Source: Microthyrium microscopicum
Taxonomy: Eukaryota > Ascomycota > Dothideomycetes > Microthyriales > Microthyriaceae
Assembly (NCBI GenBank): GCA_010405405.1
Contig: MU004233.1
Coordinates: 2,785,314 to 2,849,313 of the forward strand
DNA: 64,000 nucleotides
Reading direction: 5' to 3'
Part shown: positions 22,403 to 35,600 of the stretch, piece after piece
How the letters are laid out: each line of letters starts with the position of its first letter
Position numbering within the stretch: the stretch's first letter is position 1
Position numbers and translations under genes: made by a program
Notes under the pieces: model-generated
The model's input: the letters and a program-made list of their open reading frames with translations, nothing else
Database searches by the model: none
Told to the model about the DNA's origin: nothing

Positions 22403-24519
22403 ATCTGCTTCGGTCTTTCGATGTGATTGGGAATGGATGGTTGAAGTAAGCTGGCCGGATGGTCTTTGATTCTTTCCGTCACTTGATGAGAGATTAAACC
22501 AGCATTGTGATTAAAAGTATAAGAAGTCGGAAAGAACAAAGGCACTAATACTTTAGGCCAATAATAGCCAGGTCAAAAAGATTCCGGAGATCCGAGCCGC
22601 GAGGTAGTTGGGATAGCCCTGTACAGTGGTAATACTCGGGTCGACTTGGAAATACAAGAAACAGCAGGAAACAACATCCGCAGATGAAAAAGAATAGAAA
22701 AAAGAGAAGGGACAGCCAGAAAAGGGTGGTTATGCGGGGAGGAGCAATGGACACGGCTTATGTTCCAATGCGTTGCGTTGGCAGTATCCTTGGAGGACAA
22801 GGCAGCATGTCAAGAAGCGGTTTCCGCCGAGGCTTTCCACTTCTACTACTTACCGGTCCTGTACCTTTATTATTCGAAGCCCTGCAGCCGTTTAGCCCAT
22901 CCTTGAATAGTAGATGTGGGAGAAGTCTCCTAGAAAGCGGGACTTTTTCATGCATCGGTGTCGGAACTGGCCAACGAACGTGCAATCCAACAGAGTGGCT
23001 GGCCAGTGGAGCTTCGTGGCACCACTCCAAGCCTCCCGAAATCCATTGGATACTTTACCTGCGGAATAGAATTTTTGCGCAACAGTTTGCCTGCACAAGA
23101 CTGCCTTTGGAGCCATGTGGAGGCCCAACGTCGAGACTCGAAGCCGTGGGGAGTACTGCGTTGTCGATGGGCACTATCAACCTTGATGCCGATGGGAATC
23201 ATGACTGAAGTGTAAGAAAGATACAGGTAGTGCCCAAATGTCGACTGCGAAAGAACAAATTCAAGCAGCGAGAGTCTCCTATTCGACAACTTTAAGGAGT
23301 CGAGAAGAGTCAACGCCACGAGGTCCGTGACCTGCTCTCATTTTCGCCAACTTCATCGCTTCACAACCTTTGAACCTACGTTGTGCACATCGAGCCGCCA
23401 TCAGCCGTGGAAGGTCTATGCTTCTAGAACTTTTGCCTCATTTTCTTCCCTGTCTAGAACCTAGAGGCTAGGCCAGACGCGTACATGAATTGCGATGTCT
23501 CCTATCGACTACACTCTCGTATTGGGTGCTCAATTTCCCATAGAGGGCGTTTGATACCTAACGGTTCATCAAACGCCATGAGAATTCAGACGCTCTATAA
23601 ACAGTGCGACCGATAGCAGACATCGACTTGTGGAAGCACATCAGTCATTTTGTCCATTGGTCGGGCCATGCGCGTATTGTGAACAAGCCTCCCAGATCCA
23701 TAACCATGCAAATCACAAGACGACAAGTGATGCTACTCTAGGTAACTGCCCTTTTCAACCTTGCGTTCCCCAAAGTATATATCGATCTCCCATTTTACCC
23801 TTTCACGATACCTTGTTCCGAGGTATCAATAGATAAGCCGACCAGGATATTGTACAACCTCGGGGGCCTTCCTGGTCTATTTTCAACCGTTACTTCCGTC
23901 CTGTCGCAACATCTTGTGGAAACTGCATTGAGTTCTCCTTACCAAAAGATGTTGTCGATGAAATTGTCCGGTCACGGCTATCAACCCAAGGCCGAGCTGC
24001 TGGATGGCATCGATCACTGCTGCGTCAAGAACACGGATCATCCTAGGCCATCATGTTCAAAGCTGCAAGAGGACGGGTGTTTCGCCTGGATTCCCCACAG
24101 TGATCTGCTTCACTTCCGCCTTGGATGGTAGTCTGTCAGTGCAGACTTTCAACGAATATCCTTCATTCTCGCATCCACCTTCGGGTCCTGAACAGCCACA
24201 ATTGAAGCATCATTTCCGATTACCTGGAATGGCAGTTCGGGTTCAGAGATCCATTACTTTCGGCCTAAAAACTCCGAATATGGAAGAAAATTGCTCACTG
24301 TACTGTCCCATTTGCGCGCTTTGGACTACAATACTAGTGTGCAGTGTCTAACTTACTGCACTTCTAATTCGGTACGTCGAGGCCAATACCAAGCTTCGCC
24401 CACGCTTCGACGACTTGAAGCCTCCAATTAACGCTTAAGGAATCTGGTCAGATGTCGCGGAGGCGAACCAATTATGGAGCACTGTTAGATGGATATCAGA
24501 TTAATGCACTACTTGTACG
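22403..24519. other. Gene-poor flank upstream of the retrotransposon
   Basis: 2.1 kb of GC-normal DNA, holding the promoter of the 452-aa gene at its left end. Frames such as 22684-23208 plus have no domain and are crossed by open frames on the other strand. No gene is called. The composition stays normal right up to the LTR at 24,525. Confidence 0.4.
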
Positions 24520-24524
24520 ATCAG
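24520..24524. repeat. Target-site duplication, left copy
   Basis: ATCAG immediately before the 5' LTR, repeated exactly after the 3' LTR. Five bp is the size usually made by Ty3/gypsy integrases. Confidence 0.88.
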
Positions 24525-24676
24525 TGTTGTGATGAAGAACATGCCAAGGGATTAGATAATCGCAAGACCTAATTAGAGATAACATAATCCCCTAATTAGC
24601 GTGTCCTAAAAACTATATTAGGCCCTTAGACTCTTATAGTAATTAACTACGCTTTATTTCTTATATTCTTATAATA
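24525..24676 (+). repeat. 5' LTR
   Basis: 152 bp aligned without gaps in the terminal parts I compared with the 3' LTR; differences are C-to-T or G-to-A transitions. Its outer (left) end is nearly unmutated, starting TGTTGTGATGAAGAAC, while its inner end reads ...CTTATAATA where the other copy has CTTACAACA. A tRNA primer-binding site after 24,676 is not recognisable, presumably destroyed by mutation. Confidence 0.93.
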
Positions 24677-25899
24677 TCTAGTAGTAATAATTTAATTTAA
24701 TTAGGACCTCTAAATAACAAACCTTTTATAAGAATCCTTAAATTTACTTTATTATTAATAATTACTTAGGATTAATATTTAGCAAGATATACTCTAAGAA
24801 TACTATTCTTTAATTAGCTAGCCTTATTATAGCCTAATACCTAGTAATTATATATTAGGAAATAATTCTTAAGATTTATATATAATAATATTCCTTACTA
24901 CTATATATCCTAAAAATATTTTAAATTATCTTTAATTTAAACTACTACTTTAAGAATTATTAAATATATTATAAGAATTATTTCTTCTATAATAATACCC
25001 TCTTTATCCTTACTAACTTTTACTATATTAATTACGTAGCTATTAAACAAAATATAAGAACTTCTCCTTAGAAAATTCCTTAGAATAACGTTATAAAAAC
25101 TTTACTATACGAATTAAAGCTAATAAGTAATAATATAGACTCTTAGCCTTAGGTTATCTTAGGAAATTAGATTAAGATTTTATCTATACTAAAGAAGTAT
25201 AAAAATTTGCCTTAGAATAATCTTCTAACTCTAGATTTTATCTAACTAACTTTAGTATAGAAACTTCTAAACCTTAAAACTTTTTCTCTACCTTATTAAG
25301 ATTATATCCTTTATTAAAACTATTACTTCTTTTTACTAAAATAAATAACTAGTATAATAATATTATAGCTTAAGCTATAAGATAAGATACCTAGTAGGTA
25401 TAATATTAAGCCTAGGTTACTAACCTAAGTCCTTAAAATAAGTAACTTACTTCTATATTACTAAATAACCTTTTTAGCGTATTAAATCCTAGTCCTAACC
25501 TTATAACTTAGGTTACTAACGTTTAATAATTAGGACTCTAAGCTCTAAACTATTTTATTAATATATATTAAGTTAATTCCTAGATTATTAACTATTCTTC
25601 TACTAAACTATAAACTTCCTCCTAAGCTTAGAACTATATTCCTAAAGGACCTAACTACATTCCCTAGGCCTATAACTAAACTTTCTAACGTAATAATAAT
25701 AAAAATTAGTAGTTTATAAATAAGCTTATTCTTCTTTAAGGAATATTATTTTACTCTACTACTAATAAGTAAATTAAATAAGATTATAGCTCTAAACTTA
25801 TAAAGAATATCTAATATACTTAGTAGTAGGAAATAGTAAATTATATTACTAAATTAATCTTTTACCTTAACGTAAGTAAGTTTATTCTACGTACTTAAG

Positions 25900-27050
25900 A
25901 TTACTAGGTAAATAAAATTAAGGCTTATACTTAGACTTAAGCTTTAACCTAGGAAACTTTACAAATAAGTATTACTTACCTAAACCTTATAGAAAAGCTA
26001 AGTAAAGAGTTAGATAAGACTATTAAATTACTCTTCTAAACTTTTAGTCCTTAAAAACTTATTAAAATAATAAGAAATATTCCTTAGGAATAGAGATAAT
26101 ATTTAACTAAGTTTAAAATACCTCTTAATAGTTTATTCTCTAAGAAACTAAGTAAGTATAATACCTAAGCTAAGAGCTTCTTTTATACCTTTAAGGCTAG
26201 TAAAGATATTCTTTTATTAAATTTTACTCTACCTAAGTAATAGAAAATTACTAAGATTAGAGAATATCTCCTTATTAAGTAATATCTCTTATAAGCTAAC
26301 TTAGCCTAGTAATAAGTTATAGAAGAGTTTAAGATACTTAAAAGTTTATCTTATTTCTTTATCTACTTTTAATCTATATTTAGTATTAAAAAAGATATAC
26401 TTAAGGTTAGTATCTAGTAGGATTATATATTATAGGTTTTATCTACTAAGGAATTTATTTATTATCTTTATATCTTATAGACTTAAATAAATCCTATATC
26501 TACTAATTATAAAATAAGTATCTAAATCTAAGAAGACTTTAAAGAATAAGTTACTTTTAAAGCTAAGCGTAGATATAGTACTATTCCTAACCCTATAGTT
26601 AATATTTTAGCCTTTAAATAAGAAATTATTAAATATAATATAAACTTCTATAAAAATATATATAATACTTATAATACTTATAGGCTAGAGTAGCTTAATA
26701 AAATCTCCTCTAATTTTAAGAAAAATAAAGAGCCTACTCTAAATACTAGTTTTAAGAAATATCTTAAGAAAGTTAATAATAAAAGCTATACTAATAATAA
26801 GCTTAAGTTAAATAATAAAAATTTAAAGTAGCTTAACGCTATAAATAGCTATAGTTACTATTCTAAAGAATAACGTAATACTTAATACTCTAGGAAATTT
26901 AACTCTAATAAGAAATTATATTCTTTTTATAAAAAAAACTCTAAAGGTAAAAAAGCTCTTATAGATAACTCTAAACTTAAGTACTAGAATTATAGTAAAC
27001 TTAGCTACTACGCTATAAATTATAAAAAGCCTAACTAGTAATAATAGAGT
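25900..27050 (+). pseudogene. Degenerate gag with zinc knuckle
   Basis: The zinc knuckle lies at about 26,979-27,039. The four metal-ligand codons of a CCHC box are still spaced correctly, but the Cys and His codons have become Tyr codons by G-to-A or C-to-T change, and Trp and Gln codons have become stops. The gag limits are rough estimates based on the position before the protease. Confidence 0.65.
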
Positions 27051-27213
27051 TTAAAAAACTACTATTACTAGAAAATAAATAGGAATCTTTTAGCTTAGAA
27101 CTAGAATACTTTATTTATCTATATAATAACTAATAAGCTTTCTTTAACTATATAAGTAGATATAGTAATACTCTTTTACGTCTATCTATTTACTTATATT
27201 ATAAAAATTATTT

Positions 27214-30200
27214 TATTAAAACTATAGCTCTTCTAGACTTAGGAGCTAATTCTATTTATATTAGTTAAAAAATTATTAGAAAACTTAAAGCTTCTATAAT
27301 ATCTATCTTAAAGAAAGAAGTTACTCTTATAGATAGCTATATAGTTATAACTTCTTTTAGAATTTACTTACCCTATTATATTAAGACTTTTTATAGCTAC
27401 TTTAAGGCTTATATTCTAAATATCCTTAATCTTAATATTATTTTTAGACTCTTATAGTTCTAGTTATATAATCTATAGATTAATTAGATAATAGAATAAA
27501 TTAAGCTTATAAAGTAACGCTTAAGAGGCCTTTATACTTATAAGCTTACTATAGAATACTAGGTAGAGCCTCTTTAGAATAAGGAAAGCTACTTAGAATA
27601 AATAGAGTAGTTTATAATTAGCTCTCTTTATATAATTTTTTAAGTATTTTAAAATAAAGTAAAAAGAGTAAGAGACAAAGTTAAGAGTATTCTTTAGCTA
27701 ATTTAAGAAATATAGAAATAGCCTAATATCTTTTTAATAATTAATAACCTTAATATTAATAAACTTACTCTAGAAGATAAAGGTATATAGAAACTTTTAA
27801 ATAATTACTATAGATTCTTTTGTTATACTTTTCTTAAATTCTTACTATACTCTAAATTTAATTATAAAATCCTTATAGAGAACGCCTCTTCTTATAACTA
27901 AGCTTATTATTAAATATCTAACTTATAACTAAAAGAGTAGAAAAAGTAGATTTAAGAACTACTTACTAAAGGACTTATTAGAGTCTTAAGAAGTCTTTAA
28001 GGTTTTTCTATCTTATTTATACTAAAGCTAGGAGGAAAATAGAGAATATATATTAACTACTATTTACTTAATATAGTTATACGTAAGGATACTTATTCCT
28101 TACTATAAATTAATAAGTATTTTAATACTATTAGTAGAGTAAGATTCTTCTCTAAGCTTAACCTTCTATTAGGCTATTAATAAGTCTATATAATAGAAAA
28201 AGATATTAAGAAAATAGCCTTTAATACTAGGTCTAGAAAGTATAAGTTCCTTATTATACTTTTTAGATTAATAAATATACTATTATTTTTTTAGTATATA
28301 ATAAATACTCTTCTTTAGCTCTTTTTATTAATTTACGTAGTTATTTACTTAAATAATATTATTATTTACTTAAATACTATAAAAGAATATTATAAGCATA
28401 TTACCTAGGTTCTAAAAATCTTTTAAAATAATAAGCTTTATACTTATCCTAATAAATACGTCTTTAAGGTTAAGAAAATTAAATTCTATAGCTATAAAGT
28501 AAAAGGTTAGTAAATCTAACCCTTACGCGAAAAAACTACCTTAATTAAGTTCTAGCCTATACTTAAGAATATATATAAAGTACGTTAATTTCTTAATTTT
28601 GCCTTATACTATTAATAGTATATTAAAAACTTTACTAAAATTACTATTTTTATCTTTAACTTCTTAAAGAAGGCTAATCTAAATATTAGGAAAAAAAAGT
28701 ACTACTCTATTACTTAGACTTATTAATATATTATAGCCTTTAATAAAATTAAGACTCTATTAACCTTATTACCTATCTTAGTAGTATATAATTTATAAAA
28801 GCCTATAAAACTCTAGATAAATACTTTAGATTATATAATTAGTTATAAGCTAGTATAAAAAAACAACTAGGGCAAATAATACTTAGTTACTTTTAATAGC
28901 TATAAACTAAGTAGAGCTAAACTTAATTATCTAATATATAAGAAAGAGCTTCTTATAATTAAGAATATAATTAAGAGATACTAATACTACTTTCTAAGAA
29001 AAACTACTAAAGTAATTATAAATTATAATAGCTTATAGTATATAAATATAATTAAGAATAATACTTAATATATTATTTAATAAATTAAAGAGTTTTAAAA
29101 ATTTAATCTTATCTTTACGTATTATAAAGATTCTTAAATAGTAATTCTTAATACTCTTAGTTACTATTTAAACTTTTAAGAAGAATAAATTAATACTATT
29201 TAGGAAATAGAGCCTAAAAATAGTAATAATAACTTATTTTTTAAGGCGTAAACTACTCTATTAAAACTCTTATAAGAGTAGAAAGAATAAGAAATCTTCT
29301 ATATATAGGGCTTATAAAAAGCATTAGAAAAGAAAGATTATACTATTTTTACTAGCGTATAGAAGAGGCTCTAAAAAAGTATTCTTAATTATTTTTAGAT
29401 TAACCTTAATAAAGATATTAAGAGGAAATATAGTTATCTATTTTTAAAAAAAAATTCTACTAAAGCTAAGATACTTACTAGTTTACTCTATATTTATTTT
29501 CTCTATTATTAAGACCTTATTAAGAAAGTATATAATTAGTATAGGTACTTATTATATATAAACTTTACTAATATTCTTAAATTAAAAGGTTAGTAGCTAA
29601 AAATAAAGAATAACTTTTAGGAATTTATCTAGTTCTATTCTATATATTAAGTTTAATAAATAGATTAAAGTAAGCCTAAGTATAGGTCCTACTATTAAGT
29701 ATAAAACTTATAGCTATTTAAGGCTTAGAGAATTAACCTAATTAGTAAACTTTTATAAAGTCTCCTTAAGAACTAGTATATTATCTATATAATTAACTAT
29801 ACTATAAGATAGCCTATTATAAAATTAGTACTAAATATTACTACTTTTATAATTATAGAATTTATCTATAGGAAAATTATCTTAAAATATAGTCCTTCTT
29901 AATTATTAACCTTAGATAATAGACCTTAGTTTATTTTAGATATAATTCTATCCTTATTATAATAGATAAAGACTAAGTACTACTTAATAGCTTTATATAA
30001 TCTCTAGTCTAATAGAAAGATTAAGAGATTTAATAGCCTACTAGATATATTCTTAACTAAGTTCTTAGAAAGAAAACTTATAGCTAGTTAGGATTTATAC
30101 CTAGATTAAGTAGTTTATGCTACTAAGATATAAGCTTATACTACGTTAGGAATATCTCTCTTTTTCCTTATCTATAGGAAAGATTCTAAAGACTTTAAAA

Positions 30201-30560
30201 TAAACTAGGTAAAGGAAGATAAATAAGCTAAATTAACTAGTACTATACTTTCTATCTATATAATTATAAAAGATTACTTAAAAAAGATTAGAATTACTAG
30301 ATAAGTCTATTATAATGCTTTATTAAAATAAGCTATAGCCTTAAACCTTATTAATAATAATATAATTTTAAAAGAGGACTTTATTATTAAGTTCTCTATA
30401 GGTTCTTATATACTTCTTAAAAACTTAAATAAAACTAAGTTTTAAGTAACGTAGTTTAGCCCTTATAAAGTCTTAAAAGTCTACTTTTTAAGAATATATA
30501 CTCTTAAGATACTTAATAAAAAAGTGCTTAAAAACCTTATCTATAAGAATTACTTTATAT
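27214..30560 (+). pseudogene. Degenerate pol (protease, RT, RNase H, integrase)
   Basis: The protease is marked by a mutated ALLDSGA-like site at about 27,226-27,250 (Ser codon now Leu). The RT catalytic YLDD box is at 28,346-28,357, where both Asp codons have become Asn (YLNN). The RNase H NYxxxxKELL motif is at about 28,920-28,965. Integrase is recognised by a core SDxGPQF-like box at about 29,918-29,945 and a glutamate-region YNPQSNxKxERFN-like box near 29,996-30,040. Every change is a RIP-type transition. No frame is intact, so the element is dead at the protein level. Confidence 0.85.
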
Positions 30561-30569
30561 AAATATATA

Positions 30570-33500
30570 CGCAAAAAAAAAAAAAATACTATTACTAAAA
30601 CTAGCTATACTTTAAGTATAAGTAACTAAGTAAAGATAACTTTAAAAGTATCTTAAATAAAGAGCATAGAAGCAAAATAGATATATTTACTATAACTAAG
30701 AAAGATTAGCTTAATAGATTAAGAAACCTTTTAATAGAGTTAATTAATATTAAGAAGTCTAGTATTAGAAAATATTACCTAAGTCTACCTACTATTCTTT
30801 TTAATTTTATAAGAAAAGTTTAGAAAGCTAAAGTAAGTATTTATAGATAATAAAAGAAATATTCTATAGTAACTATTTATAACTTAAGTAGTAACTTAAA
30901 AACTCTTATAGTATTAAAATATATTCCTCTTAACTTAATTCTAGCTTTAGCGTAAAGTAATCTAAAATAAATAAAGTAAATTATATAAGAAGTAGAATAT
31001 TCTATAATACTATAAAATCTAATAAGAGAAAAGAATAATAATATTCTTATCTCCTTAAATTAAAGCTTAGTAAGGAAGGAAATCCTTCTAGCTATAATAG
31101 ATTAAGAATTAATTTTTATATTACTAAAATAATAAGAGTAAAAAGATAAATTGTTAAGACTAAGAAGCTATAATAAAATTGCTACCTTAATTACCTATAC
31201 GTCTATACTAGAGGTAATAAATCTATATAAATAAGTATCTAATCCTAGAAAGGACTATTAGGGTATTAACCCTTTATTACTAAATACTATAGAAGTAGAG
31301 ATTTTTCTTATAAATTACCTTAAACCTAGTCTACTATAAAAAATAGATATAACTAAAAGATTCTTATAGGATACTAATATATTTAGGCTAACTATAATGC
31401 TTAGTAGTTTTATATGTCCTAATACTAATTTATAATATTTAGAATTAGGATAGAGATAATAGAAGGCTACTTCTAGATAAGAAATTATTCTATATATAAA
31501 TATAGGTAAGATATCTATAAGAAAGAAAAGAAAAATTAACCTTTTATTATCTCTTTTATAACCTTTCTTAATTATATTCGTTTAAGGAAACTATTTATAA
31601 GAAATTACTTTTATTTATTATTAATTTAAGTAAACTATTATAAGTAATAATAACTAAAATTAAACCTTTAAATCTTCTTAGTAATCTTTAAGACTATTAC
31701 TAAGGTTATTTAAATATAATAAGCTATCTCTAAATCTTCTTAGTAATCTCTAGGACTATTATTAAAAGCCTTTTTATAAAATATTTAATAGTAAGAAATA
31801 AGAAACCTAAATAATCTAAATTTTTAAGCTAATCTACTACTTTCTAGTTTTAAAGTAATATAAGCCTAATGCTACTTTTCTTTATTCCTTAAAAGATAAC
31901 TAACTCTAAGAGTTTAATTCTATTTCTTCCTCTATATAAGTAAGCTAATATACTTCTTTTTTACTAAAACTAAATATAGTTAGTAAAGCTTCTAAATAAC
32001 TTAAAAATAGCGTAGATAATAAGCTACTAATAAAGCTATAAATAAGAGTAATAAGTAGTTTAGTAACTACCTATATTAATTATATAGTACCTACGCTTAT
32101 TTTCTTTATTATAAATAAGTAATTTTATTTATTATTTAAGGTATAATTTATATAAGCCTTATTAAATATAAAATTATTCTTTATATTCTAAAAGACTATA
32201 TAATTATACTAAGTAATAACTTCCTTATCTAAAAGCTTAAGTATATAGTAGCGTTTATATTTATTATAATACTAATTAAATTAGTAATCCTAAGTATAAG
32301 CTATAACTACTTATAGCTTATTACTACTAGATAATAAGTTAGTTATTATTATAGTAGCTAGCTTAGTCTAAGTAAGACTATACTTAATATAGTACTTAAG
32401 CAATACTAAGATCTCTTAAGGAATTTTAACTTTTTAATTCTAAAGATTCTATAAGACTTAGATAAGCTTATTCTAAGTCTTTTTCTTATACGTTTATAGC
32501 TAGTAGTTTAAATAAATTAATTAACTACCTACTATAGTATAAGCTATATTATTAAGTAAATACTTATAAGTCTACTTATTAAGCTTCTTTAAAAAAGCTA
32601 AATAATAACCTAAACTAAGCTTTATCTTAATTTAAAGCTTAGGTAAGGTCTTATACGTACTACCTTACTTCTTTATAAACTAATATAATAACGTCTTTAT
32701 TTTCTCCTTATTTAAAAACTTAATATACTTTAGTTTATTCTTAAAAATATTTAAAAAGTTAGTTTTATTAACTATATACTTATACGCTTATAAAATATTA
32801 TAAGTTTACTCTAGCTTAAGCGTTATATAATAGTAGTAGCCTTAGCTACGCTCTTAATTAATAACTTAGTATAAGGTTATTTTAGAGTATACTAAGCTAT
32901 TCTAAATATACTAGAGTATATTTTTTACTACTTAAACTTAAGAACGTATTATATTTTACTTTATATATATCTATATAGAATTAAGTAATATAATATTTAA
33001 GAAGTTATAGTCTAAACTAAAAATATTAGTAATATAAGTACTAGATATTATAAATAGCTTAATCTTATTTTAATCTAAAAAACTTATTTCCTAAAGCTAT
33101 TAAAGCGTTACCTATATTAAAGTATTCTTCTTAGTAAAACCTATCTTTCGTTTAAGCGTCTCTTAAGTAGCTTACTTATAAGCTAACTTTTGCTAATAAA
33201 AGAACTTACTCTCTAGGACTAGAAGATATTATTTAAACATAGGTAATTATTTATAAGATTATCTTATCTTAAAATTAACGTTATAGTAGCCTATAAAAGC
33301 TCGCTAGTAAGCCTCTTTAAGAAAAGGATTTAGATAGCTAATACTTTATTAATAACTAAATCTAGCTAAAAAAGACGAAAAGTAGTTATTATTATTCTTT
33401 ATGCTTAAGAATTTTAATATACTACTTTATTAGCTATAAGCTTTAGCTAGAGAAGATAAATATATAAGCGTATTTATAAATAATTATAGATATTCCTTAG

Positions 33501-34301
33501 AATAAGGTTAAGTAACTAAACTTAGAAACTAAATAATAAAACTTAAAGCTTACTATAAAGATTTAGCTTAATTATACTAAGCCTAAGAAACTTAAGAATA
33601 AGTACTATACTTTCTAAGTATCTTTAAAAGCAACGTAGTTAGCTTAGTATAAGAAGCTATCTTAAAAAGTTCTTATAATTAAAAGCTTAAGAAGAATTAA
33701 GGATTAAAGAAAGGGAATATATAGAGCTACTTATACTTAATAATATTAGAAGTATAAAAAAGAATTTACTTCTACTAGCTTAAAGTATTATAAAAGTATA
33801 ATAAAGAAGAAGAAGAGAAAATAATAGATTATAAAGCTTTATAGATATAAAATTAAGCCCTTATCTTATATTTACTTAGACTAGTAATTACTACCTAGTT
33901 CTTCGTTACTATCTATATATTACTTCTTATAAACTTTATTCTTTAAGGCCTTAAAGCGTAAGTTATATATATTCTTTATTAAATTAAGTAGCCTTAATAC
34001 GTCTATATAAACTTCTTATAATTCCTTAATTTACTACTACTAATAGCTCTTATGTAAATAAACCTTCCTAAAAGGATTAGAAACTATAAATACTTAAGTA
34101 CTATTTATAATAGTTTAACCTAAATCTTAAAAAAGATCTTAAAGAGATAATTCCTTAGAGATTACCTTATAATATAGCTAGGGCAATAGTTCTAGACCCT
34201 AGGTAAAGATTCTTTATTAGTTATTATAATATTCTTTTTATTTTACTTATTTATTAAAGCTATAACTATAGGATTTATAAACTTAGGAGAGTTTACGCTA
34301 G
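30570..34301. other. Unassigned 3.7-kb segment between pol and 3' LTR
   Basis: Begins after an A-run near 30,571-30,586 and runs to the polypurine tract. It has the same RIP composition as the rest of the element, but I find no gag or pol motif. It could be an extra ORF (possibly antisense), a captured host fragment or a nested insertion. Stops in all frames make direct reading unreliable. Confidence 0.55.
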
Positions 34302-34311
34302 TAAGGAAGGA
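34302..34311 (+). other. Polypurine tract
   Basis: The run TAAGGAAGGA ends immediately before the 3' LTR, the expected place for the plus-strand primer of an LTR element. It defines the LTR start independently of the repeat alignment. Confidence 0.7.
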
Positions 34312-34463
34312 TATTATAATAAAGAATATGCTAAGGAATTAGATAATTGTAAGACCTAATTAGGGATAATATAATCCCCTAATCAGCGTGTCCTAAAAAC
34401 TATATTAGGCCCTTAGACTCCCGTAGTAATTAACCACGCTTTATTTCTCATATTCTTACAACA
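34312..34463 (+). repeat. 3' LTR
   Basis: 152 bp, the same length as the 5' LTR. Here the inner (left) end is mutated (TATTATAATAAAG where the other copy has TGTTGTGATGAAG) and the outer (right) end is preserved (CTTACAACA). The mutation pattern is the mirror image of the 5' copy. Confidence 0.93.
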
Positions 34464-34468
34464 ATCAG
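34464..34468. repeat. Target-site duplication, right copy
   Basis: ATCAG directly after the 3' LTR, identical to the left copy. Confidence 0.88.
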
Positions 34469-35600
34469 AAGTGCTCTGAAAGTACCCCGATAGCTGCATA
34501 TTCATGCATTCCATAGCTCCTTTTCCATGTGACGATCGTTATGGACTGCACATATATCACCTGTCAGACGGTTATGGAAGTATCAAAGGCTCTGCGGCCA
34601 CCTTTCTCGCCGTGAATCTCGCATGTTTATACCTCTGAGGTTAGATGATGGAGAAGTAAAGGTGGATGATGTGAAGGACTAGTCTCAACGCAGTAAGTGA
34701 GGCTCAATTGAAATATGGAGACGCATGATCTTGGTTCACTATTCTTTCAAAGTACCATCAACACGTTGGGGTTCGAACTACTACACGCAGACATATTGAC
34801 GACTTGAAGACTTCTGATTCTGAGTTTTCAATACCGCCTTCCGGTATTTGAGGAAACTCGTTGACCTTATGACCTCCAACTCAATGACGATGGTAAGGGT
34901 ACTAGCTCTACACACATCTAGAATTCAAGCATCATCTCTACAAAGGCCACTAAAGACGCATGAGATCGATGAAATGGGAAGCTAGAAAACGCTATATATA
35001 CCTCGGCCCGCGGGCAATACTGCAATGCAGTGTATGAAAGACTATTGAAATAAAATCGTGTATTGAAATAAAGACTTTCTAGGTAGCTCGCAAAGACGTT
35101 ATTATTCACGAATCAAGAAAAGTAAACACACGCCAATAGCCGACTGATCTAAGATAAAACGAAGTACCCAGCTGTCCTGCTCAGTCATCCATACAAAGCA
35201 AACCATAAAAACATGAAGAGTGCGCCATCTTAGCTTCGAGATCAATTTCGGATATCATTACTGGAAGTTGTGAAGACTGATGACATTCGTCATTTCAAGC
35301 TTTTAGAAGTCGTTTCGTCCGATGTTCAATATCAAAATGTACTTAGTGTGTAGCTTGAGGTTTTCAAACTTGACTTTGTCTTTTGAAGTGATTCTGATGT
35401 GTGTTTATGAATTCTATATTGTCAGTTTATGTGGCTAAGCTATAGCCAGATATCAGAAAACGTCTCTTCCACGTGCTGATGCTAAATCCTTCACAAGAAG
35501 ACAACATCTCTGTCCCATGTATAGACTGCCCGTCACCCCATAGCCCCTGTATCTATCAAGCTCCAACAACCTCCATTAGAATTTAACTTCCATACGCTTC
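34469..35600. other. Intergenic, right flank of the retrotransposon
   Basis: 1.1 kb of normal composition with no recognisable gene. It leads to the 3' end of SRP102. Confidence 0.4.

Larger units (their letters stand above)
24525..34463 (+). mobile_element. Ty3/gypsy-type LTR retrotransposon, RIP-degenerated
   Basis: A complete element of 9,939 bp with two 152-bp LTRs (TG...CA type, ending TGTTGT / ACAACA) and a 5-bp ATCAG duplication. The interior is extremely A/T-rich, nearly devoid of CpA and TpG, and full of stops, so it encodes no protein. Fossil domains can still be read in order on the plus strand: gag zinc knuckle near 26,980, protease near 27,230, reverse transcriptase 27,970-28,600, RNase H near 28,815-28,965 and integrase about 29,600-30,200. 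RNase H before integrase places it with Ty3/gypsy, not copia. It is longer than the usual 5-7 kb because about 3.7 kb follows the integrase. Mutation type and strand symmetry point to RIP, which means other copies existed in this genome. Confidence 0.95.

Noticed and set aside
22684-23208. 174-codon plus-strand frame
   Set aside because: No domain or signal peptide; crossed by several open frames on the opposite strand; composition like non-coding flank.
24677-34311. Mitochondrial DNA insertion or organellar contig as the cause of the A/T-rich block
   Set aside because: LTRs, target-site duplication, polypurine tract and pol motifs in gypsy order explain it; no mitochondrial genes or tRNAs are seen.
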